Assembly (NCBI GenBank): GCA_900543915.1
Contig: UQTB01000003.1
Location: 62,001 to 126,000 of the forward strand
Length of the DNA: 64,000 nt
Direction: 5' to 3'
From: an uncultured Eubacteriales bacterium
Lineage (GTDB): Bacteria; Bacillota; Clostridia; Christensenellales; Borkfalkiaceae
Positions 16,079 through 23,895 of the stretch are shown one piece after another (positions within the stretch are counted from its first letter, which is position 1; every line of letters starts with the position of its first letter). Made by a program: the position numbers and the translations under genes. The notes under the pieces are model-generated. The model had not been told where the DNA came from and did not search any database. It worked only from the letters and a program-made list of their open reading frames with translations.

Positions 16079-16498
16079 TTACGACAGCGCCGGGTCCGTT
16101 ACTTTCGAGAGGTCGCCGTTCAATATGACGGGGGAAAACCCGATGAGTTCGTCCCGCAGCATGCCTTCGGGCAGGGGGTTCAGAAAGAAAATTTTCTTTC
16201 CCAGGCGGAACGCGTCGTATATTTCCAGGAAAGTTGCGCCGCCGACGTAGCCTTTCGCGCCGTCCTTCTCGTTGTTGACGACGAGCACGGCGTCCGATTC
16301 CCCGATCACCGCTTCGCTGCGGCGGATCATCTTCGCCTTCCACGCCGCGTGTTCGGGGGTGCCGCGCAGCAGTGATTCGGTCTCGGGCGCGTCGTAGCTG
16401 TTGGGGAGCGTAACGGTATGCCCCGCGCGCTCGAGCGCTTTCCTGACGGGCGGGAGATCCGGATAGAAGCGTTTGGAACAGATCAAAAAGATTTTCAT
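16079..16498 (-). CDS. Nucleoside 2-deoxyribosyltransferase-like protein; predicted leaderless mRNA
   Basis: A 139-residue Rossmann-like protein starting with KIFLICSKRF and carrying ESDAVLVVNNEKDGAKGYVGGATFLEIYDAFRLGKKIFFLNP, the pattern of the nucleoside 2-deoxyribosyltransferase superfamily (TIR/MazG-like neighbourhood): Asp-Ala-Val-Leu-Val, a Gly-Tyr-Val-Gly loop, and a conserved Thr-x-x-Glu. Enzymatic activity is uncertain. There is no ribosome binding site; the promoter at 16505-16533 places the transcript start at or next to the A of the ATG. Confidence 0.7.
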   Translation of the reverse strand: MKIFLICSKRFYPDLPPVRKALERAGHTVTLPNSYDAPETESLLRGTPEHAAWKAKMIRRSEAVIGESDAVLVVNNEKDGAKGYVGGATFLEIYDAFRLGKKIFFLNPLPEGMLRDELIGFSPVILNGDLSKVTDPALS

Positions 16499-16504
16499 GA
16501 TTTT

Positions 16505-16533
16505 ATTGTAACAAATTTTTTCAGAACAGTAAA
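16505..16533 (-). promoter_or_regulatory. Promoter of a leaderless transcript
   Basis: On the minus strand TTTACT (16528-16533), 17-bp spacer, TACAAT (16505-16510), then only 6 nt to ATG 16498. It is back to back with the ansA promoter, whose -35 starts 5 bp away. Confidence 0.8.
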
Positions 16534-16538
16534 GGAAA

Positions 16539-16567
16539 TTTACTTTTCTCCCGAAATATAGTACAAT
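16539..16567 (+). promoter_or_regulatory. Sigma-A promoter of ansA
   Basis: TTTACT (16539-16544), 17-bp spacer, TACAAT (16562-16567), followed by GGAGGTGA at 16573-16580. The same TTTACT/TACAAT sequence pair is used by the divergent gene. Confidence 0.8.
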
Positions 16568-16584
16568 AGAGCGGAGGTGAAAAA

Positions 16585-17580
16585 ATGAAGCGTATTTTGT
16601 TGATCGCCACCGGCGGAACGATCGTCAGCAAGTTGGGCAAAAACGGGCTGAAGCCCGGCATGAACGCGGAGGAACTGCTGCGCTACGTCCCGCAGAGCAG
16701 GCGGTTCTGCAACGTGACCGCGCTGCAGCTGATGAACATCGACAGCACCAATATGTGCCCGCGGGACTGGGAGACGATCGCTTCCGCCGTATTCGAGCAC
16801 TACGGGCAGTACGACGGATTCGTGATCTGCCACGGCACGGATACGCTCGCGTTCACTGCCGCCGTCCTGTCCTATATGATCCAGAACAGCCCCAAGCCCA
16901 TCGTGCTCACGGGGTCTCAGCGCCCCATCGACCGGGAAGATACGGATGCGCGCACCAACCTTCTGGACAGCCTTGCGTACGCTTCGGACGAGCGTTCGTC
17001 CGGGGTTTCCATCGTGTTTGACGGTAAGGTCATCGCGGGGACGCGCGCCAAAAAGACGAGAACGAAGAGCTATAACGCCTTTTCCAGCATCAACTTTCCC
17101 GAGCTCGCCGCCGTGCGCGACGGGCGCGTCATCCGCTATAACGAGCAGCGCTGCGCGGGGGAGCCGCGTTTTTTCCGGAAGCTGAACAGCAAAGTGGGCG
17201 TCTTCAAGCTGATCCCCGGCGTGCCGTCGGATATTCTCGATTATTATTTTCAGCTCTTCGACGCCGTCGTGATCGAGAGCTTCGGCGCGGGCGGCATTCC
17301 GGACGGGGAATATTATACGTTCGGCGAGATCATCGAACGGCGGGTGCGCGAGGGGAAGATCCTGGTCATGTGCACGCAGGTACCCAACGAGGGGAGCGAC
17401 ATGTGCGTGTACGAAGTGGGGCAGTCCGCTAAGAGCCGCTTTGAAGTGCTGGAGACGTACGATATGACGCTGGAGGCCGCGGTCACGAAGCTGATGTGGA
17501 TTCTTTCGCTGACGCACGACCGCAGAGAAGTGGAAGCGCTCTTTTACGAGACCGTAAATTTCGATATTTTATACCGATAA
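16585..17580 (+). CDS. ansA: L-asparaginase, type I-like
   Basis: A 331-residue cytoplasmic enzyme hydrolysing asparagine to aspartate and ammonia. Both catalytic Thr motifs are present: ATGGTI at residues 8-13 and HGTDTLAF at about residue 90. No signal peptide, so the cytoplasmic type I form is likely. A strong GGAGGTGA ribosome binding site precedes ATG 16585. It is transcribed divergently from the deoxyribosyltransferase-like gene and followed by a separate regulator gene with its own promoter. Confidence 0.92.
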   Translation: MKRILLIATGGTIVSKLGKNGLKPGMNAEELLRYVPQSRRFCNVTALQLMNIDSTNMCPRDWETIASAVFEHYGQYDGFVICHGTDTLAFTAAVLSYMIQNSPKPIVLTGSQRPIDREDTDARTNLLDSLAYASDERSSGVSIVFDGKVIAGTRAKKTRTKSYNAFSSINFPELAAVRDGRVIRYNEQRCAGEPRFFRKLNSKVGVFKLIPGVPSDILDYYFQLFDAVVIESFGAGGIPDGEYYTFGEIIERRVREGKILVMCTQVPNEGSDMCVYEVGQSAKSRFEVLETYDMTLEAAVTKLMWILSLTHDRREVEALFYETVNFDILYR

Positions 17581-17624
17581 ACAAAAGAGCAATCCAAACG
17601 TTACAAAAAGAAAACCAAACGCGG

Positions 17625-17654
17625 TTGCGTTTCCACTCTCTTTCGGGGTATACT
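17625..17654 (+). promoter_or_regulatory. Promoter of the HTH/Gly-repeat protein gene
   Basis: TTGCGT (17625-17630), 18-bp spacer, TATACT (17649-17654). Confidence 0.65.
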
Positions 17655-17684
17655 GTTTTCAGTTCAAAAAATCAGGAGTTGATT

Positions 17685-18455
17685 ATGACGTTCGGAGACC
17701 GGCTCAGCGCGCTCAGGCGCGCGAGCCAACATACGCAGGAGCAGCTGGCGGAGCTGCTGGAGGTGACGCGCCAATCCGTCTCCCGCTGGGAGAGCGGACT
17801 CGCCTATCCGGAGACAGAGAAACTCATCCGCATTGCATCGCTTTACGGCGTCACCGTGGACTATCTTCTGACCGGGAAGGACTCTCCCGCCGAACGGCAG
17901 CATTCTTCCCGCCGCTGGCATTATGAATACGTAAGCCGGCGCAAGATCGGCAATCTGCCCCTCGTCCACGTCAACGTCGGCATAGGCTTTTACCGTGCCA
18001 AAGGTTTTTTCGCGGTGGGGAATCTCTCCGCCGGCGTTTTTTCCGCGGGCTTGCTGTCCGCCGGGCTTTTCTCGGCGGGAATCCTGTCGCTGGGGCTATT
18101 GGCGCTGGGGTGCCTGTGTTTGGGCGTCTTTGCCGCGGGAACGGTCGCCGCAGGCCTGATCGCGCTGGGGGCGATTGCGGTCGGGATGTTTTCCATGGGG
18201 GCGGTCTCGCTGGGCGGCTTTTCTTTCGGCGCGCTGGCGATCGGTAAGTATTTCGCCATGGGGGACTATGCAGCGGCAGAGATCGCGCTGGGCGTCACGC
18301 ATGCAGAGGGCGCGCTCTATGCGAGCGCATCCGGCGTAAAAAATACGTATGCGTTCGATTTTGCAGAGGTGTCCCGCCTGCTGAACGAGAGCGTGCCCGC
18401 CGTCTGGCGGATGTTTGCGGACTGGGCGCTGGCAATCTGCCGGGGCGCAGCATAG
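17685..18455 (+). CDS. XRE regulator with C-terminal five-residue glycine repeats
   Basis: A 256-residue protein. Residues 4-60 are a Cro/C1 HTH (EQLAELLEVTRQSVSRWESG), followed by a short linker. From about residue 105 to 190 there are about 15 consecutive five-residue units of the form [SA]-x-G-hydrophobic-x, for example SAGVF SAGLL SAGLF SAGIL. The segment is too regular for simple membrane helices and may form a glycine-stacked solenoid or a membrane-embedded bundle. A similar tail is seen in HTH proteins of other Firmicutes, but no function is known to me. ATG 17685 has AGGAG at 17674-17678. The downstream PNPOx gene starts 11 nt after its stop and is probably co-transcribed. Confidence 0.8.
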   Translation: MTFGDRLSALRRASQHTQEQLAELLEVTRQSVSRWESGLAYPETEKLIRIASLYGVTVDYLLTGKDSPAERQHSSRRWHYEYVSRRKIGNLPLVHVNVGIGFYRAKGFFAVGNLSAGVFSAGLLSAGLFSAGILSLGLLALGCLCLGVFAAGTVAAGLIALGAIAVGMFSMGAVSLGGFSFGALAIGKYFAMGDYAAAEIALGVTHAEGALYASASGVKNTYAFDFAEVSRLLNESVPAVWRMFADWALAICRGAA

Positions 18456-18466
18456 GAGGAGAAAAG

Positions 18467-18925
18467 TTGTTTCGGGAAATGAGAAGAAAGGGGCAGGCGT
18501 TGCCCAAAGAGGAATGCGAGAAGATTCTCGCGCGTTGCACGTCCGGCGTTCTCGCTCTCTCGGGCGATGAAGGCTATCCCTATGCCGTGCCCGTCAGTTA
18601 CGTTTACCGTGCGGGGAAAATTTACTTCCATTCCGCCACAGAGGGACATAAGGCGGACGCGATTAAAAAATGCAGCAAGGTCTCTTTCTGTGCGGTAGGC
18701 ATGGACGAGGTCGTGCCAGAGGCGTTTACCGCGCGCTATCGGAGCGTCATCTGCTTCGGGCGCGCGCGCATTCTGGACGGCGAGGAAAAGCGCGCGGCGA
18801 TCGCGCTGCTCTCCGCGCGGTATGCGCCGGGCAGGGACGGAAGCGCGGAGATCAGGCAGGCGTGGGATCGCTTTCTGATGGTTGAAATTGAAGTAGAATC
18901 CATGACTGGAAAACGGTCGCGCTGA
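18467..18925 (+). CDS. Pyridoxamine-phosphate-oxidase-like flavin protein (NimA-like)
   Basis: A 152-residue split-barrel protein: LPKEECEKILARCTSGVLALSGDEGYPYAVPVSYVY, then KIYFHSATEGHKADAIKKCSKVSFC, which is the FMN-binding pattern of the PNPOx-like/NimA group. Such proteins reduce small molecules using FMN and are often linked to oxidative or nitro-compound resistance; the substrate is unknown. It starts with TTG (18467), chosen because AGGAGGAG (18454-18461) is correctly spaced; ATG 18479 is the alternative. It lies directly behind the HTH/Gly-repeat regulator, which may control it. Confidence 0.85.
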   Translation: MFREMRRKGQALPKEECEKILARCTSGVLALSGDEGYPYAVPVSYVYRAGKIYFHSATEGHKADAIKKCSKVSFCAVGMDEVVPEAFTARYRSVICFGRARILDGEEKRAAIALLSARYAPGRDGSAEIRQAWDRFLMVEIEVESMTGKRSR

Positions 18926-18948
18926 CGGCCGGACAGAGCAGGATTCAA

Positions 18949-18984
18949 AAGCCCCCGCCGGCAATGCCGGCGGGGGCTTTTAAA
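18949..18984. terminator. Bidirectional terminator
   Basis: AAAGCCCCCGCCGGC and GCCGGCGGGGGCTTTT flank an AAT loop. It ends the PNPOx gene and, in reverse, may end the argS-gph transcript. Confidence 0.9.
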
Positions 18985-19170
18985 CGGGAAAAACCCGAAA
19001 AAATCTATAAAGTCCAAAAAGGAACGTCCAAACCGAAAGGAGCAGAGCAGCAAATCCTGCGATAGAAGCGACCCCCGTCGGCGGTTATCGCCGGCACGTT
19101 ACCTTTTCGGGTGTTATCTATGTGGGGTCAAGCGGCGGCGAGCCTGAGAAAGTCCGTCGCACAAAAATGC
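18985..19170. other. Intergenic stretch with a possible three-stem structure
   Basis: No gene seen. A short CGGG/CCCG hairpin (18985-18996) is followed by unstructured sequence and then a possible three-way junction: GACCCC (19070-19075) with GGGGTC (19124-19129), enclosing CGGCG/CGCCG (19079-19083/19089-19093) and a weak ACC/GGT stem (19101-19112). It lies in the 3' region of the argS-gph transcript. It matches no RNA family I know. Confidence 0.3.
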
Positions 19171-19815
19171 TTAAAAGAGGGAGAGGAGCTCTTCCGGGCG
19201 GTCGATAAATTCGCGCGCGCCCACCTCCAACAGAAGCTCCTTTTCGCGATAACCCCACAGGCAGGAGATGCCTCTGACGCCCGCGTTGATCGCGAACGCC
19301 GCGTCCGTTTCGCCGTCTCCCACGAAAACGACCTCTTCCCGCTTCAGCCCGAACTGCGCGAGGACGATCTCCATCGGCTTGGGGTCGGGCTTTACGGGGA
19401 TCCCTTCCCGCTGTCCGAAAACATAGGAGATCCCCAACGGATCGAGATAGATCTTTTTCACCTCGTCCGCCGTTTCCTGCGGCTTGTTGGTGATGACCGC
19501 GAGGAGATATCCCTTTTCTTTGAGAAGGGGAAGCGTCTTTGAAAGCCCGGGGAAAATACGCGTCTTGGGCGAGCCGCAGTTCGTGTAGATCTCGTTGTAG
19601 CGGTGCAGGCACCGCTCCGCCCGTTCTTCGGTCACTCTGCCTTTCAGACAGCGGTCCACCAGCTTTTTGGCGCCGTTTCCCACATAGCGCACGATCTCTT
19701 CGGCGGAAAGCGGCGGGAGCCCGTTTTCGGCGAGCATGCGGTTGATGCTGTCCTGGATATCGGGGACGGTGTCCAAAATGGTACCGTCCAGATCGAAAAA
19801 TATCGCCTTTGTCAT
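19171..19815 (-). CDS. gph: HAD-superfamily phosphatase (phosphoglycolate phosphatase-like)
   Basis: A 214-residue HAD subfamily IA enzyme: motif I DLDGTILDT (nucleophile Asp at about residue 8), motif II ITNK, motif III Lys in KPDPKPM and motif IV GDGETD. The cap between motifs I and II is helical, as in Gph/PpaX. Probable substrates are phosphoglycolate or other small phosphates. Its ATG overlaps the argS stop codon by one base (TGATG), so translation is coupled; a longer open frame to 19881 lies inside argS and was rejected. Confidence 0.85.
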   Translation of the reverse strand: MTKAIFFDLDGTILDTVPDIQDSINRMLAENGLPPLSAEEIVRYVGNGAKKLVDRCLKGRVTEERAERCLHRYNEIYTNCGSPKTRIFPGLSKTLPLLKEKGYLLAVITNKPQETADEVKKIYLDPLGISYVFGQREGIPVKPDPKPMEIVLAQFGLKREEVVFVGDGETDAAFAINAGVRGISCLWGYREKELLLEVGAREFIDRPEELLSLF

Positions 19816-21497
19816 CACATCTGCTCCGGTACGCCGATCCCCAGGAGGGAGAGCGCGTTTTTCAAGGTAATCAGCACGCATTCGGTGAGCGCGAGGCGGA
19901 AATTCTTTTCGTTTTCCCCGCTCTGCAGAATCTTACAGTTAAAATAGAACTGGTTGTACGCCTTCGCCAGATCGATTGCGTAGCGGGTGACGAAGGAAGG
20001 CTCGTACTTTTCGCCCGCCGACTGCACGACGGCGGGGAAGTTGCCGAGAATGGAGACGAGCTCGTATTCCTCCGGCGTGAGCGCGCCGACCGTAAAAGCG
20101 CCGTACGTGCCGCCCTTTTTCAGCACGGAATTGCAGCGCGCGGCGGTGTACTGCACGTAGGGGCAGGTCTCTCCGTCGAAGTTCAGCACCTTATCGTAGG
20201 AAAACACGATATCTTTGATCTTGTTGTTGACGAGCGCCCCGAAGATCACCGCGCCCGTGCCGACCGTTCTGGCAATTTCGTCTTTCCTTTCCAGGGCGGG
20301 ATTTTTTTCCTCGATGATCGCCCTCGCTTTCTCGACGGCTTTTTGGAGCACGTCTTCGAGCAGAACGACTTTCCCGCTCCGCGTGCTCATCGCGCCGTCC
20401 TCCATGGAGACCATGCCGTAGGCGACGTGCACCATGTCCTTCGCCCAGGGCTTCCCCATGAGCTCCAGCACCTTGAAGAACTGCCGGAAATGGAGATTCT
20501 GCTGGTAGGCGACGACGTACAGGCACTTGTAAAAGTCGTATGTTTTTTTGCGGTAGATCGCCGCGGCGAGGTCGCGCGTGGCGTAGAGGGACGAGCCGTC
20601 CGACTTTAAGATCAGGCAGGGGGGCATGTCGTAGTCGGAGAGATCGACGATCATGCTGCCCTCGCTCTCTTTGAGCAGGTTCTTTTCTTTCAGTTCCTCG
20701 ATGACGACGTCCATCTTGTCGTTGTAAAAGCTCTCGCCCGCATACGAATCGAAGGTCACGTTCAGCATTTGATAGATTTTATCCACTTCGGCGAGCGTGA
20801 TCTCCTTGAAGCGGGAAAATATGGCGTTCGCTTCCGCGTCGCCCGCCTCGATTTTTTTGAACCAGGCGCGCGCCTCGTCGTTCAGGGCGGGGTCCTTGTC
20901 CGCCTCCTCGTGGAATTTTACGTAGATACGGACGAGCTCTTTGAGCTTTCCCTCCTCCACCGCCTGCGGGCTGCTCCAGCGGCGGTAGGCGACGATCAGC
21001 TTGCCGAACTGCGTGCCGTAGTCTCCCAGGTGGTTGATGCCCACCACCCGGTATCCCAGAAAGCGGTAGATCTTCACCAGGGCGCTTCCGAGCACCGTCG
21101 TGGAGAGGTGCCCGATGTGAAAGGGCTTCGCCACGTTGATGGAGGAATAGTCGATGCAGATTGTCCTGCCGGCGCCCTCGTCCGAGGAGCCGTACGCCTC
21201 TCTCTGCGAGCGGATTGTCTCGATCAGGCGGGCGGCATAGCCCGTGCGGTCGATTTTGAAGTTGAGATATCCGTTCACCGCCGTCACTTCGGTCAGAACG
21301 CCGTCCGTGGGGATCGCCGCCCGCAGTTCCTCCGCGATCGCGGCGGGGGATTTTTTCAGCAGTTTGGAAAAGCGGAAGCAGGGCAGCGTATAGTCGCCCA
21401 GGTCGTTGGCGGGCGGCACGGCGAGGCAGCTTTCGATTTCCTCTCTGGAGACGCCCTCGATTGCGATTTTTTCCGCAATATAAGATTTATAATCCAT
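19815..21497 (-). CDS. argS: Arginyl-tRNA synthetase
   Basis: A 560-residue class I synthetase charging tRNA-Arg. The additional N-terminal domain (residues 1-105), the HIGH motif at residues 127-130 (FHIGH) and the C-terminal anticodon-binding DALR domain (from about residue 440) are visible. The KMSKS loop is MSTRSGK, as usual for ArgRS. ATG 21497 was chosen because GGAG precedes it and the promoter lies upstream of it. It is transcribed divergently from ychF and followed by gph. Confidence 0.97.
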   Translation of the reverse strand: MDYKSYIAEKIAIEGVSREEIESCLAVPPANDLGDYTLPCFRFSKLLKKSPAAIAEELRAAIPTDGVLTEVTAVNGYLNFKIDRTGYAARLIETIRSQREAYGSSDEGAGRTICIDYSSINVAKPFHIGHLSTTVLGSALVKIYRFLGYRVVGINHLGDYGTQFGKLIVAYRRWSSPQAVEEGKLKELVRIYVKFHEEADKDPALNDEARAWFKKIEAGDAEANAIFSRFKEITLAEVDKIYQMLNVTFDSYAGESFYNDKMDVVIEELKEKNLLKESEGSMIVDLSDYDMPPCLILKSDGSSLYATRDLAAAIYRKKTYDFYKCLYVVAYQQNLHFRQFFKVLELMGKPWAKDMVHVAYGMVSMEDGAMSTRSGKVVLLEDVLQKAVEKARAIIEEKNPALERKDEIARTVGTGAVIFGALVNNKIKDIVFSYDKVLNFDGETCPYVQYTAARCNSVLKKGGTYGAFTVGALTPEEYELVSILGNFPAVVQSAGEKYEPSFVTRYAIDLAKAYNQFYFNCKILQSGENEKNFRLALTECVLITLKNALSLLGIGVPEQM

Positions 21498-21526
21498 TTT
21501 TCGCTCCGTAAATTTGTTTCCCCAAT

Positions 21527-21594
21527 AATATACCACATTTTTTTGCGTTACGCAAATCAAAAAACTTGAAATTCAAAAGGATTTGGGCTATAAT
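21527..21594. promoter_or_regulatory. Divergent argS and ychF promoters with a shared inverted repeat
   Basis: Minus strand: TTGCGT (21550-21555), 17 bp, TATATT (21527-21532) for argS. Plus strand: TTGAAA (21566-21571), 17 bp, TATAAT (21589-21594) for ychF. The argS -35 is one arm of the 13-bp inverted repeat TTGCGTTACGCAA (21543-21555). Confidence 0.8.
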
Positions 21595-21625
21595 TGAAAA
21601 GAATAACGAGAGACGGAGATTTTTT

Positions 21626-22723
21626 ATGAAGTTAGGCGTAGTGGGGCTTCCGAACGTCGGCAAGTCCACTTTGTTCAACGCGATTACGCACGCGGGCGCG
21701 GAATGCGCGAACTATCCCTTCTGCACCATAGAACCCAACGTCGGCGTCGTCGCCGTGCCGGACGCGCGGCTGGACGTTCTGGCAAAACTGTACAACACGA
21801 AAAAAGTGACGCCCGCCGTCATCGAGTTCGTGGATATCGCCGGGCTCGTGAAGGGCGCCAGCAAGGGCGAGGGCTTAGGCAACCAGTTTCTGGCGAATAT
21901 CCGCGAGACGGACGCCGTCGTGCACGTCGTCCGCTGTTTTGAGGACGAGAACATCACGCACGTGGAGGGCGGGGTGGATCCCGTCCGCGATATCGAAACC
22001 ATCAACCTGGAGCTCGTCTTCGCCGATCTCGACACCGTTTCCAAACGGCTGGACAAGGCGAAAAACATGTTCAAGACGGGAGACAAAAAGTATCAGATCG
22101 AGGCGGAGCTTCTGGAGCGGATCGCGGATTGCCTGAAAGAGGGCAAGCCGGTGCGCACGCTCTCCTTCGGCGAAGAGGAAAAGACGTATGTCGACAGCCT
22201 GTTCCTGCTCACCGCAAAGCCCGTCATCTATGCCGCCAACATCGCGGAGGCGGATATGGGAAAGGAGGAAAGCGCCCTTTTTTACGCGAAAAAAGTGGTG
22301 GATTACGCCGCCGCGGAGGGGGCGGAGTCCCTCGTGATCTGCGCCAAGACGGAAGAGGAGCTCTCCATGCTCGAGCCGGAGGAGCGGGCGATGTTTCTGG
22401 AGGAGCTGGGGCTGAAAGAGAGCGGGTTGAACCGCCTGGTCAAGGCGTCTTACCGGCTGCTCGGGCTTATAAGCTATCTCACGGCGGGAGAAAAAGAGGT
22501 GCGCGCGTGGACGGTGAAGGCGGGCACCAAGGCCCCCCAGGCGGCGGGGAAGATCCACACCGATTTTGAAAAGGGCTTTATCCGCGCGGAAATCGTCGAC
22601 TACGAGATTCTCGCGGAGCTCGGGAGTTTCAATGCCGCCAAGGAAAGGGGAAAGGTGCGTTCGGAGGGCAAGGATTACGTCATCAGGGACGGAGACGTGG
22701 TGCTCTTCCGCTTCAACGTATAA
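21626..22723 (+). CDS. ychF: Redox-regulated ATPase/GTPase YchF (OLA1)
   Basis: A 365-residue Obg-family protein. Walker A GLPNVGKST at residues 7-15, the DIAGLVKGAS switch II segment, and the C-terminal TGS-like domain (about 280-365) are present. The usual NKxD base-specificity motif reads as NIAE (AANIAEAD), which is the known YchF variation giving ATP preference. It binds ribosomes and is linked to stress responses. The ATG follows a GAGACGGAG ribosome binding site. The downstream cupin gene starts only 6 nt after its stop. Confidence 0.96.
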   Translation: MKLGVVGLPNVGKSTLFNAITHAGAECANYPFCTIEPNVGVVAVPDARLDVLAKLYNTKKVTPAVIEFVDIAGLVKGASKGEGLGNQFLANIRETDAVVHVVRCFEDENITHVEGGVDPVRDIETINLELVFADLDTVSKRLDKAKNMFKTGDKKYQIEAELLERIADCLKEGKPVRTLSFGEEEKTYVDSLFLLTAKPVIYAANIAEADMGKEESALFYAKKVVDYAAAEGAESLVICAKTEEELSMLEPEERAMFLEELGLKESGLNRLVKASYRLLGLISYLTAGEKEVRAWTVKAGTKAPQAAGKIHTDFEKGFIRAEIVDYEILAELGSFNAAKERGKVRSEGKDYVIRDGDVVLFRFNV

Positions 22724-22729
22724 AATAAT

Positions 22730-23059
22730 ATGAAAATCGATTTTGAAAAAACAGAGGAAAAACGCGTTCCTCATTTTAACGGCGGAGAAAAAGAAATTTT
22801 TCTGAAGATGATTTCCGTCCCGGGAGAGACGGTGCTGATGGGACGGCTGGCGCCGGGGGCATCCGTCGGCCTCCATGCGCATCGGACGGACAGCGAGACC
22901 GTCTGCGTGCTTTCCGGCACGGGAAAGGCGATCTGCGACGGGGAACTGGAGCGGCTGGTTCCCGGTTCGGTGCATTACTGCCCGAAGGGATGCAGCCATT
23001 CGCTGATCAACGACGGCGAAGAAGAGCTGCGGTTTTTCGCGGTCGTTCCGAAGGGCTAG
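22730..23059 (+). CDS. Single-domain cupin protein
   Basis: A 109-residue protein with the cupin motifs: GASVGLHAHRTDSETVCVLSG (metal-binding His-His-Glu) and PGSVHYCPKGCSHSL (second His). It is a small one-barrel cupin of unknown substrate. No ribosome binding site is visible before ATG 22730; with a 6-nt gap from ychF it is likely translated by coupling. The following cdd gene starts 34 nt later with its own binding site. Confidence 0.85.
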   Translation: MKIDFEKTEEKRVPHFNGGEKEIFLKMISVPGETVLMGRLAPGASVGLHAHRTDSETVCVLSGTGKAICDGELERLVPGSVHYCPKGCSHSLINDGEEELRFFAVVPKG

Positions 23060-23093
23060 AGGGCGGCGGATCCGCTTTTTCGGGGAGGAAACA

Positions 23094-23492
23094 ATGACTT
23101 TTCAGGAACTGTACGAGCGCGCGAAGCGGGCGCTGCGCCCGCGCGTGCTCTCACCTTTCGCAGAGGCGGGCGGCGTGGCCGCCGCGCTGCTGACGGAGGG
23201 AGGAAACGTCTATCTCGGCGTCTGCATCGATACCGCCTGTTCGCTGGGCATGTGCGCCGAGCGGAACGCCATCGCGAATATGATTACCAACGGCGAACAC
23301 GAGATCAATAAACTGGTCTGCGTGGCGGAGGGCGGCCGCGTCGCGATGCCCTGCGGCGCCTGCCGGGAGCTGATGATGCAGCTTTCGCCCCGCGGCAGTG
23401 CGGAAATTCTGGTTTCCGAAAAGACCTGGGCTTCCGTCTCCTTGGGGGCGCTCATGCCTGATTGGTGGGGAAAAGAAAGAGGGGAAGGATAA
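23094..23492 (+). CDS. cdd: Cytidine deaminase-like protein
   Basis: A 132-residue zinc-dependent deaminase: CAERNAIANMI carries the zinc ligand Cys and catalytic Glu, and PCGACRELMMQ carries the two further zinc Cys. This is the tetrameric cytidine deaminase (or blasticidin-S deaminase-like) fold for pyrimidine salvage. GGGGAGGAA precedes ATG. A terminator closes the ychF-cupin-cdd unit. Confidence 0.88.
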   Translation: MTFQELYERAKRALRPRVLSPFAEAGGVAAALLTEGGNVYLGVCIDTACSLGMCAERNAIANMITNGEHEINKLVCVAEGGRVAMPCGACRELMMQLSPRGSAEILVSEKTWASVSLGALMPDWWGKERGEG

Positions 23493-23508
23493 AATTTTTC
23501 AGACAGTG

Positions 23509-23536
23509 CGGCTGCGTTCTTTCGCGGCCGTTTTTT
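23509..23536 (+). terminator. Terminator of the ychF-cupin-cdd unit
   Basis: CGGCTGCG and CGCGGCCG pair (one G-T pair) around a 6-nt loop, followed by six T. Confidence 0.85.
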
Positions 23537-23831
23537 ATATATTTTGAAATCTTTATTAAAAGGCGCGGAGCTATGTTTTTCGCCGTAAGAAGCAGGCTAA
23601 CGGCCGGGGTATGCCGCCTGAAAAAACGCGGATTCGGGCTTTTTCCCTCAAAAAGAACGTTCTGACATGCCTTGCGGATTCCGCCTTGGCCGCCGCGTGC
23701 GTTTTGTGCAGAATACATGTAACGGCAACAAAGCGCATTCGCTTTATGCAAACAGCGCCTGTCCGCGCATGCGGGTTTCCCTTTCTCCGCATTTTTCGGG
23801 TAAAAACCGAATCCGCCCAAATTTTCGCAGC
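23537..23831. other. Intergenic stretch, no gene, with inverted repeats
   Basis: Open frames exist on both strands, but none has a ribosome binding site or recognisable protein. GCGGATTCGG (about 23628-23637) and CCGAATCCGC (about 23808-23817) form inverted arms about 170 nt apart, and AAAGCG-CATT-CGCTTT makes a hairpin near 23730. It could be an untranslated RNA or remnant sequence. Confidence 0.3.
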
Positions 23832-23832
23832 A

Positions 23833-23857
23833 AAAAACCCCGCAGTGCGGGGTTTTC
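23833..23857. terminator. Terminator of the DUF2188 gene (bidirectional)
   Basis: AAAACCCCGC and GCGGGGTTTT around an AGT loop, with a T run on the minus strand too. Confidence 0.88.
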
Positions 23858-23895
23858 TCTTTCAAAGCGTCAGTCGGACTGTCCGTCCGTCAAGA

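Noticed and set aside
16540..17517. 325-codon minus-strand frame opposite ansA
   Set aside because: Shadow of the asparaginase gene; no start signal or domain.
18985..19070. Sequence GTCCAAACCGAAAGGAGCAG as a possible SRP RNA core
   Set aside because: The SRP RNA core needs a GGAAGGAAGCAGC-like loop with symmetric pairing; this stretch does not fit on either strand.
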